The translations under genes and the position numbers were made by a program. Positions 48,365 to 58,400 of a stretch of DNA of 64,000 nucleotides are shown here, in pieces. The first letter of the stretch is position 1; every line of letters begins with the position of its first letter. The notes beneath the pieces are model-generated. The model saw only the letters and a list, made by a program, of their open reading frames with translations, made no database searches and was not told the DNA's origin. Origin of the DNA: Anoplopoma fimbria. Taxonomy: Eukaryota > Chordata > Actinopteri > Perciformes > Anoplopomatidae. The stretch covers positions 4,004,314-4,068,313 of the forward strand of contig NC_072452.1 in NCBI RefSeq assembly GCF_027596085.1. Direction: 5' to 3'.

Positions 48365-48935
48365 GTTGAGAAGCACCAGGGAAGACTGAAGCAACTTTAT
48401 ATTAGTTTTAATTTAAATCCAATTTGGACAATTCCTTTTGAAGCTAAACATTGCTTTTTCAAGAAAGTGGTTCGTGATGTCAATAATTTCAAAAACATTC
48501 TATTGACTCTGTCCCTCCGACACCAGCTTATGTTGGCATACTACTTGGACACACCCAGCCTTTTTAAACCAACAGTGGAAGTATCAAATGTTTCCCTGGA
48601 CATTCTGACCACCTCTGTCAAGCAAGAGATTGAGAAGAAATGTAAAACTACATACATACATGGAACAAAATACACCAAGGGAATGTTTGTTTCAATTGGA
48701 AGATCAAGAGGACTTCCTGATTTTTGTAAAATTGTCCCATGTGTTGCTTGTGTGCAAAAAGCTATTCTTTGTTGTTGAACCTTTCTCAGCTTGGTATGTG
48801 GAGCACCTCATATGCTACGAAGTCTGCAAAAGAGACCCTGCTCAACTGATGGTAGCTGAACCTGAAGAGCTCAACCACTACATTCCATTGTCAGCATACA
48901 CTGTGCAAGGCCGACTCCTGGTTTCACCAAAGCCA
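48365..48935 (+). pseudogene. Frameshifted fragment of a teleost multicopy gene family
   Basis: Two overlapping frames continue one another. The first reads VVRDVNNFKNILLTLSLRHQ...DTPSLFKPTVEV; the second continues QLEDQEDFLIFVKLSHVL...EPFSAWYVEHLICYEV...LNHYIPLSAYTVQGR. This is the C-terminal pattern of an uncharacterised, highly multiplied fish protein family (recognised from general pattern, not searched). The switch between frames near 48,640-48,700 and the lack of introns indicate a decayed copy. Confidence 0.5.
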
Positions 48936-49224
48936 ATAAGCGTAATAGTACAGGGAATAATAATAGTAATGTGACTAATAATAGTAGTGGTAGTAGCAGT
49001 GGGTGTCAGCAGGGACTCAGCAGGAGGAACGACCACAGTCCAGGTACAGCCTCGATTTATGGAAACCTGCGAAGCGAGAAAGCACAAGGACTCCGGGGAA
49101 GAAGCAAAATCAGTAATGTGCATAAATAGGAGATTAATACATAAAGATGGAGGGAGAGAAGAGGAGAGAGGAGCTCAGTGTATCCTAGGTAGTCCCCCGG
49201 CTGTCTAGGCATATAGCAGCATAT

Positions 49225-49910
49225 CTAGGGGCTGGACCATGGCAAACCTGAACCAGCCCTAACTATAAGCGCTATCAAAAAGGAAGGAATTAAGCCTACT
49301 CTTAAAAGTGGTGAGTTTGACTGAAACTGGAACCTGGTTCCACAGAAGAGGAGCCTGATAACTGAAGGCTCTGGCTCCCATCCTACTTTTATATACTCTA
49401 GGAACCACAAGTAACCCTGCATTGAGGGAGCGCAGCTCTCTAGTTGGGTAATGTAATGTAATGTAATGTAATAATATGGAACTATAAGTTCCTTAAGATA
49501 AGACGGTGCCTGACCAGTTAGAGCTTTGTAGGTGAGGAGAAGAATTTTAAATTCTATTCTTGATTTAACAGGGAGCCAGTGCAGAGAAGCTAATACTGGA
49601 GTAATATGATCTCTTTTCTTAGTTTTTGTTAGAACACGTGCTGCAGCATTCTGGATCAACTGTAAAGATTTAAGAGACTTATTAGAGCAGCCTGATAATA
49701 AGGAGTTACAGTAATCTAGTCTAGAGGTAACAAATGCATGAACTAGTTTTTCTGCATCACTTTGAGACAGGATTTGCCTGATTTTCGAAATGTTACGTAA
49801 ATGAAAAAAAGGCGGCCCTTGAAATTCGTTTTATATAAGAGTTAAAAGACAGATCCTGATCAAAGATAACTCCGAGGTTCTTTAGTGCTGGATGCCAAAG
49901 TTTAACAGCC
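49225..49910 (-). pseudogene. LINE reverse-transcriptase C-terminal fragment
   Basis: Reads LGVIFDQDLSFNSYIK, then after a frameshift in a T run (about 49,807) HLRNISKIRQILSQSDAEK, VTSRLDYCNSLLSG, QNAAARVLTKTKKRDHITPV, LASLHWLPVKSRIEFKILLL. These are the thumb/C-terminal signatures of L2-type RTs. A (TAATG)n run inserted near 49,449-49,470 breaks the conserved region after LKELIVPY. Confidence 0.88.
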
Positions 49911-50213
49911 AGGTTTCAGTTGAACTAAATAAATCAATGTGATTATCTGATATTAAATAATTTACTAGTACAGCCTTAGATGACAGAGTCCACATTTAAT
50001 TGTCCTGTTTTGTTGCGCTGTTGCGTTGGTTACCTTAACATTTATTAGGTTATTTTGTATAACTCCTCTTCTGTTGACTTTTGATTTAAATAATTGAAGT
50101 GGCTGTGGGGCAGACACAGTCTCTATAGGGTTTTGGGTGGGTAACTGCTCTAATGGAAGCGCAGAGAAGTGTGAAAGACTGCAACTCTGCTTCCTGGTCT
50201 GAACTCTGGGTTG

Positions 50214-50950
50214 TCATGGATTAGGTCTACTAATAAACTGGGTCAGATTTCTAGATATGAGATCCACTCCATCCAAAATGGGATGAATGCCGTCTCTCCT
50301 AATCAGACCAGGTTTTCCCCAGAAAGTCTGCCAATTGTAGCCCACATTGTTTGCTGGACACCACCTCGACAGCCAGCGGTGGAATGATGACATGCGGCTA
50401 TACATCTCATCATTGACCAGGTTAGGGAGAGGGCCAGAGAAAACTACGGAGTCCGACATTGTCTTTGCGTATGAACACACCGATTCCACATTAACTTTAG
50501 TGACCTCCGAGCGACGTAATCGGGTGTCATTACCGCCGACGTGAATAACAATCTTACTGTATTTACGTTTACCCTTAGCCAGCAGTTTTAAGTGGGATTC
50601 AATGTCGCCCGCTCTGGCCCCGGGGATGCAGTTAACTATGGCCCCTGTCTTCGCTAACTTCACGTTTCTCATAATGGAGCTGCCGATAACCAGAGTTGGT
50701 TTCTCAGATGGTGTGTCGCTGAGTGGTGAGAACCGGTTAGAAACGTGAAGTGGTTGGTGGTGACCCGTGTGCTTCGACATAGAGAACTATGCTTCCTTCA
50801 GACAGTCACCCAGCCTCCCGGCTGCTCGGGGTTGCCGGGGACGGCTAGCAGGAGCTACGTCTGGTCGGCTCACACAGGCTACGGGGGTGGGCTGGCTAAC
50901 TACAGTAGCTAACGACTGAGCTTCAATGGTGCTGAGCCGTGCTTCTAAGC
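50214..50950 (-). pseudogene. LINE ORF1: SGNH/GDSL-type esterase
   Basis: The intact part (188 codons from 50,780) has all four SGNH blocks: IGSSIMR (Ser), PGARAGD (Gly), HVGGNDTR (Asn), RRDGIHP (Asp/His). Upstream a coiled-coil-like GLEARLSTIEAQS is in the same frame but separated by an in-frame TAG shortly before the Met. ORF1 esterases of L2/CR1-type LINEs are thought to aid retrotransposition; here it is part of a dead copy. Confidence 0.85.
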
Positions 50951-50962
50951 CATGCTTAGGAG

Positions 50963-51475
50963 TGAGAATCAGTTTTTGGCACTATAGAGGTGTTAACTAG
51001 AGTTTACTTATGTGACCTGAAATTGGAAAAACTGTTGTTTAGAACTAGTATCTTGATCTGAATCATATGAACTGTGAATTATTTCACTTTATCCAAATTT
51101 GAGTCTCCATCCTGCAGAAATGTGGAGCTAAGAAGTGAGAATCAGCAGATTTTGGTTATAAAGGTGTAAACTACAGTTTTAATTGAAAGTGACTTGAAAT
51201 TCTAAATAATTCTTTGTAGAGCTAATATTTTGATCTGAACCATATGAACGTTGAACATAATGAATCATCCAAATTGAGTCTCTATCCTGTAGAAATGTGT
51301 TTTGGGAGCTTTAAAGTGATAAATAGCAGCTTTTGGCAGTAATGTGGTGTTAACTACAGTTTTACATGAGAGTGCCCTGAAATACAGCTGTTCAGTCAGT
51401 TTATTGATGGAAATCATGTGAAACTATGTATTCTTTCACATTATCCAAATTTGAATTATCCAGAAAATTTGAATC
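50963..51475. repeat. Tandem repeat, three units of about 170 bp
   Basis: Each unit has, in order: GTGAGAATCAG(CA), TTTTGG, GGTGT(T/A)AACTA, CTGAAAT, a TTGATCTGAA/TTGATGGAAA block with CATATGAAC/CATGTGAAAC, and ATCCAAATTTGAGTCTC with ATCCTG(C/T)AGAAATGTG. Units start near 50,963, 51,137 and 51,325. Clearly diverged, so old. Confidence 0.8.
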
Positions 51476-51489
51476 TCTTATCCGTTGTT

Positions 51490-52195
51490 TAGTTTGTAAA
51501 TGTTTTTTTGCAAAACTTATTTATTAAACATCACATTAAAACGGAGCTTGATTTAAAGTCTCACCTCAACTTCCTGACTGTGTTTTTGAACCGCAAAATA
51601 ATAAATTGTTCGTATTTGCGGACAATAAAAATGTCACAATGGAAACAATTAATGAAAATGTATATTTTCACATAATAGAGAACATTTGTATCCTTCATCT
51701 CCATGAAGCCTTATTGTATTCCCTCCTCCTGTTCAGCAGGTGGCTTCAGACCCTCATCGTCCTGCTCACCTGTGTCCAATTTTCCACTCAACCCGTGCCG
51801 GTAGCAGACTGTGGGGACCGCTGCAGCTGCTGGATTGGGACACAAGTTAATGAATACTCACTTCTTCTCCTTCCATAAATCGCCCATCGTTTCCTGTTGG
51901 TTAGTTTAGTCTACAGCAGAGCATCATATTCTATGAGATCATCATGTTTTTCTTAACTGAGGAAAAGAAGAGAGAATTTCAGTAAACGTTATCTTCATAA
52001 CTCTGACCTCTAACACAGCTTTAAAGCAAATGAATGCCTCTCTTCTCTGTTAGTTTAGTTTTAAAACCCCCAAAATGTAACCGTGGATCTATAACTCTTT
52101 TTGCTAAACGTATTTATTAAACATCACATAAAAGCAGAGCTTGATTTAAAGTCTCACCTCGACACTCACTGTGTTTTTGAACCGCATGTGCACAC
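51490..52195. repeat. Direct duplication of about 95 bp (51,510-51,600 and 52,100-52,190)
   Basis: Shared phrases TATTTATTAAACATCACAT, GAGCTTGATTTAAAGTCTCA and CTGTGTTTTTGAACCGCA in the same order and orientation, about 590 bp apart. Confidence 0.85.
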
Positions 52196-52199
52196 ACCT

Positions 52200-55100
52200 G
52201 TGACAGGTGCAGCAAGGCTCGGCGACATTGCGTTATGCCTCTGACCTGCTTTTCGACAGTTGTGATGAGAGAAATGAGCGTCTGTAGCGTTTAATATAAA
52301 ACATGATCGATGGTGGAGAGCCTACAGATGTTGAATCACAAGTTAATCTGAGCGGATCACAGTTTGCCACAGTTGACATCTGCGTTTCGAGCTGGGTGAA
52401 AACAACTCTGTCTGTCTGTATGTTTGACTTCAACACAGTATGAATTGTAAACAGGTTTCAAATCGACTCCAAAGCAAGTTCTTAATGCTACGTGACACAA
52501 ATATCAGACTGACAACAAGAACTTTATGTGAAGACTTTCTTGACATTAGTAGTATATTGAACAGGCATCAACGGAGTCACCTACTTCTCCTTCTCTTTTC
52601 CTCAAGTTACGTTAACGTGCTGAGCTCGGCATCACAGCCGCAGCCTCACGTACGTGCAATGAATGTTCCAGCAAACCGTTCTGATCGTGCATTAGTAGTA
52701 TATTACGTGACACAAATATCAGACAATGAATGTTCCAGCAAACCGTTCTGATCGTAATGTTACAATGTTACAATTGAAATCTGAATGTGATGGAGCTGAA
52801 GGCATCGGCGAAGCGATCACAATGTTTATTTCCTTGTTAGTGGATATCAGGTCCTGACAGGCCCCTCCTACAACACATCTGGCTCACGCACGCGAAAATA
52901 AACCAGTTTATTCAAAACCAGTTAATCTCGCACACCGGGTAGAGTAGAGTTAGGAGTATGAGGAAATCACAATCTTATCTTCACTATCGGATAAAATATT
53001 GCCTGTGTTATTTGAAATCAATTCATCATTTGTATTCTTGTTTAATTATTAATCTTGTTATCCATTAATTGAATCGTATTAGAAATAAATTACCCATTTA
53101 TCGCCAAGTCGACATATTATTTTAAAGTGGGAACTATAAGGTCAATGAAATCAGGACTTACGCCTGAGATATTGAGACTGGACTTGTTGCCAAGTTATTC
53201 ATTTTATTTTTGTTATTTTCCTCTGTAAAGAGGTGGTGCCATTAGTTTTCACGAGAGCAATATTTTAATTTTAAAGTAGTTTAATAAACACGCTACACTG
53301 TTTATCATATTATGATTACTTTAGAGTAATGTCACTCTTTCAAATTAATAAATAAGCATTGTTAAAAAAAATTGATGAGGACCAACACAGAACAGCTGAG
53401 AAATCTCTTTCATAAAAACAATTTCTTAGTACATTATAATTAAACACTGAATTATTTTGATAGCACACTCCAGACACCATAGTCCCACAGCTGGATGTCT
53501 TTGTTATTAAACTACAAAAAAAACAATTTAAAGGTTAAAAGAATAGTTTTACATTTTCGGAATCCACTTACTCACCTTCTAAACGACATTGTGTGCTAAC
53601 AAGAAATTAAATACAGCGTGTTTATGAGCTTAAGAGGTGCTGGAATGTGAAACTTTTAATGCCATCAATCGACAAGAGACGATTATCTTTTCAGGTTGTC
53701 CATCCGTTTTTATGGTCTATTTATGTGGACGAAATTACGTCAAATTTGGCACATGTCCACCTAGACTTAATAAACTGATTAGAAATGTGGTAGTCAAAGG
53801 TCAACCGAGGCATTATTTCTGTTCCATTCTCGTAAACGCAATATTACAGGGACAGCAAATTTCCACTTGCATTGATGAACTGGTTAGAATAAACTGGTCA
53901 AAAGTAACACCTTTTTAGCCCTTACTCAAGAATGATATGCTAATTACTGCATGACAACTTTAATGTCTTATAGGCTAAATGATGAACTGATGACATTTTG
54001 ACAAGACTTGGATGTAAACCGCAATGTGACATTTATGGAGGTTTATAACCACGACACAGTTATTATAGTTCACTTTAGTGAAGAGCCAAGTTAACGTTAG
54101 CTATTCTCTCCTGCCTCCAGAGCTAACCACATCTTGACTTCCACTTTGTATTTAAAGTGTAACAAAAAAACATCCTATAAATATTTAGGAGGCTATATAA
54201 CGTGGGGAAAAAATACTGCAACCTGCTTATGTAGCCTATTCTGGAGAATTCCATCCGTGCTACTTGGTTAACAAAAGTCTAGTATGTCTAATTACTGGAA
54301 GAAAAAAAAAGAAGTGAGAACGTTTCCCTGTATTGTGTGTGTTGTGTTCATTGTTAACATAAAATAGATTCTCTTTTTTGTGGTTTCCAAGGGCGCCCTC
54401 ACATTATGCACTTACATAAGCTTTTTCTATCATGTAATGTAATATCATTTTTATTTTCATTCTACATGGTCATTGTTCCCCTGACATGAGATTGGTCTTC
54501 TCATCTCCATCTTAGAAGGAAATCAAAGGAGCAGGTTTTTCAAAATGTTGAACAAGTCCTTTAAAAGACCATCACCACAAAATTGTAATTCAGTACATTT
54601 AAAAAACTCTCTCTAATTGTAGAGCTGTATATTGGAATCCTTACACCTAAATTAACAGATTTTTTCTTAAATATAAGATAAGTACTCTCAACATTCAGAT
54701 CTCCATTACCGTGTGCAGGTGTGTGCATACAAAAACACTTCTCTTTCAGTAATCAGGAGAATATGCGCACACAAAGACACACTTTCAGCTCAGCGGCCAC
54801 TTCAAACAAGGCTCTTGAATTCAGATGAGCTCGCTGGTGAAAAGGAACACACACATACACACAGCACACACTATTTGCAATTAAAAATATTCTTTTAGAG
54901 CGCCATGTGATCATTCCTTTGATCGGGCGGACGCTGATTTGTTCACCATCCATCCATCCATCCATATCATGCGTCTCCCATTCATGATTACTGTGTGAAT
55001 CCAACCAAACAGATAGAAGTATGATGCCGCTAAAACTACAGATATGAATTGATCTGATGGATTGATGGGCTGACGTTTGGATATCCGGAAAAAAATATAA

Positions 55101-55440
55101 GGTTAGTTGAGCGAAACATCTTTTCATCTCCCCCTCTTATGATGTGTTGTCATAACTACTATACAGCTTGTTGCTATGCCATCATGTATCCGTGGTGATG
55201 CCTGATACAGGTGACCTCGTACTGGATGACCTTCCTTTTTTCTGACTGTGGGTACATCATTGCATGTGTGTGTGCTGGTTAGTGAGTTATGTGTGTGTTT
55301 GTCAGTCTGCATGAGTTTCTTTAAATGTGAGTGTGTGCTGAAGCTTGAATTGTATAGTGTGTGTATGTTTTTCTCTTAGTGTATGTATCTTCAGTTGGGT
55401 ATGTTGGAGCTGATGGAATTGAACTGAGTCTTGCTGTGGT
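52200..55440. other. Gene-less stretch upstream of cnga2
   Basis: Mostly AT-rich. Holds locally repeated phrases at 52,485-52,760, a (CCAT)n patch at 54,947-54,965 and a 93-codon frame at 53,637-53,918 of unknown origin. May contain the cnga2 promoter and 5' UTR exon, which I cannot place. Confidence 0.4.
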
Positions 55441-55453
55441 GTGTGTGTTCAGT

Positions 55454-58400
55454 ATGACAGGTCCAGTGCAGGATTCACACAGGCTGTCCGTGAAAACGTG
55501 GACAGAGGACGAGAGTGACCGAGCTGACAGCACACTAAGCAGGTAGGCTACAAACACACACACACTCCACACACACACACACACACACACATTTTTTATG
55601 ATTGTATGCGTGACTGTGGTGTCTGTACGTACATAGCGATAGCTGACTTGACACTATAAGAATAAACGAGTCATTTTGCAATTGTGTTGAATTTAAAAAC
55701 ATATTTTGAGAATTAAAGCTTTATAATACATATTTGAGATTAATAATTGTGTTTAAAATCTTAATTAAGGCTGGCAGCAGGTTCATCTTTTTATTTTTGT
55801 ATTGCATTCCACACGTGTTTACAGATTTGTGTATTTTGTAAACAGCTATATCTTTTACTAATATTTACATTTAGCATTTAAAGCCTAACAATCAGTATTT
55901 TTATATTATAAAAAGGCTCTGTAACTTGAGAGACCCGACTCTGCAGTTGCCCTCTACAGAACGTTATGTTACTCGCCCAGGCCCCAAATGGCAGACAAAG
56001 TTATCCTCCTGCTAATGAAGCGTAGCATGTAGCATACAGGCAAAGAGCCAGATATTTTGTCTCTGGAGTTGGTGGAGACCAAAACAGAGCAAGAAGAAGA
56101 GCGAATATTGGACTTAAATTTGCCAGGTGGCCTGAAACACGACTCAAAATAAATGCTAATGTTGATCCATGTCGGCTGGATGTGTTAAAAGGTTATGCAA
56201 CTGTTTGGACTTTAACAGGACATTAACTTTAAAATATTATAAAATTACAATGAAGAGATGTATATTTCTGTTTTTAAGTTAAGAATTGCAGTGTCCTTGA
56301 CCATTTTTTCTACTGTCAGTCTTTGTGACATCTCTGTTCAATCCAAGTGTTGCTATATACTCTATCAAAGAATATTCTTGCCGTGCTGTGTGAGGGAGAA
56401 GGAGATACATACTAGTCACTGAATATTTCCATTTATGTATTTGTGATGTGTGTGTGTTGGGGTTCATGTGTAGAGCACAGTCGATGTGTGATGACACTTC
56501 CTCAGAGCTTCAGAGGATGGCGGCCATCGACAGAAGGGATATTAATTCCCAGAATTCCTTGCATGGGCGAGGTGCTCTGTCCAGGTACGACAGCTGCTAA
56601 ATAACTAATCTACATTGATTTAATTCCAGTGTGTAATAATGTTAATTGTTGGAAAAATAATTAAACTATTGGTACTATTAACATTTGTCTGTGTACCGGT
56701 CTTCAGGATAGTTAGTATGGTGATGACTCTGAGAGAATGGGCACAGAAGAGTTTGGCTGAGGAGACGGAGAGACCCGATTCCTTCTTGGAACGTTTCAGA
56801 GGCCCCGCCAACACGGACATGCAAGCTCCGCCGAGCAGGTTCAGCCACAGCCACTCCGATACAGAGCATGAAGCCAGACGCTCCAGACGCACGTGAGATA
56901 ACAAAGAAATAAAAAGACTAAATGCTTACCCATTAAAACATCAACTGATGCTTACATATACATCTCCCCCTCTCTGTTTTTCCCAACAGGAAGTGTAATG
57001 TCGAGGTCTTATCGCCATCTGATGATGTATACTACTACTGGCTGATTGTGATCGGTGCCGCTGTATTTTATAACTGGACCCTGCTAGTTGTCAGGTTGGG
57101 AACTATTACTGTACAATAATACTGGTGGCAACTATTCTTCTCGAACTACTATGAATTGTGTTTCTTAGGCATGCCGGAACTTTTCCTGCACGGGGTCATG
57201 ACTGTAATGATGTGTTAACGGGAAAAGACATTGATATTCAGGGGATTCTGTACCACCAACTTTCCACCTCAAGACCTAGTAACTAGTAACAAGTGCGTTA
57301 AATGGTCAAGTCCATCTGACAAAAGACGGTTTCATGTGGAGCGAGTGATGACGTATTTGAATCCACGACTGCGTTTTAGGATTTTTGCTAATGCCTTTGT
57401 GCGTGATTTGAATATTTCATATTTATGATTTATGGTTTATTAAATATTTAACAAGAACATTGTCATCATTGGAAATGACAAAAACAGTAACTTGCCTGTC
57501 ATGGTCTTGAAAATGAAAAAAGACGTCTTCCGCCACGTGTACAAACATCTGACCTTGCTCGAATATTCTTCGTCGTCTTCTGTTGAGTCTTATGGCAGTA
57601 GGCATCCATAAGTGTTGCATTACCGACTGTGCTGGACTGTCCCCTATCCTATTTATTACCGTACTGCGATAACATGTTTGAAAAATTAAGCGCAAAACAA
57701 AAAATATTTTCCCAACTGTAGTGAAAATAATGAGCGGGGCCTGAAAGGTTGCCACTGTAATTTATCAGGAACCATGTTACTTAGAACTGCTACTACAACA
57801 ACTACTTCTACAGCTCAATTCCTTTCCGTCTAACCACTCATATCAGCATTTTTTACAGCATCAGCAGTTTCATCAAAAACAGCTCTGATAAAATCCACTG
57901 TACACTACCTGTCCAGCACAAAACAGTAAGCAGACAAAGTTAGCAATTAGCTGGAAATAGTCAAGCATTTAAGGGCTAAAGAGTCATACATTCCCCTCAG
58001 GGGTTGGAAGAGACCAAAATCAGAGCTAAAAGAAGAGTGAAGATTGTCCTTGTTGCTGTGATTTATTTCATTTGCTAGTGTTTCTGTAGGGCCTGTTTTG
58101 ATGAGCTCCAGATGAGGAATGTGTTGGTGTGGCTGGTTCTGGACTACATTTGTGATGGAGTATATATCCTGGATATAGCTGTTCGTCTACACACAGGTAC
58201 TGAAAAAACTGGTGGCATAATTGATACTTGTAAATGTTTGATAAAAACGTCCTGGATTTTGGTTTAAACCATAGACTCATTGGTTTGTGGACTATGGTTT
58301 TAAAGCCTCAAGTGCCAACGGCATCTTGGTTTTTGGCCGTCGCCATCATTTTTTGCAAGCAAGTGACACGAGAGGGTGGGACAAGTACAACTCAACAATA

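Larger units (their letters stand above)
48940..50965 (-). mobile_element. L2-like LINE, internally deleted and 5'-truncated
   Basis: In transcript order: ORF1 with an SGNH esterase (50,950-50,214), the first part of an endonuclease (LISDNHIDLF..TETWL, about 49,990-49,915), then directly the C-terminal end of a reverse transcriptase (49,910-49,225) and a 3' region. The rest of the endonuclease and most of the RT are missing, so one copy has lost its middle. Family L2/CR1 group by ORF1 type; exact family not determined. Confidence 0.8.

Noticed and set aside
53637..53918. 93-codon frame with KLIRNVVVKGQPRHYF, vaguely like a Tc1 N-terminal helix
   Set aside because: Similarity too weak, no inverted repeats or neighbouring catalytic motifs; left as unassigned.
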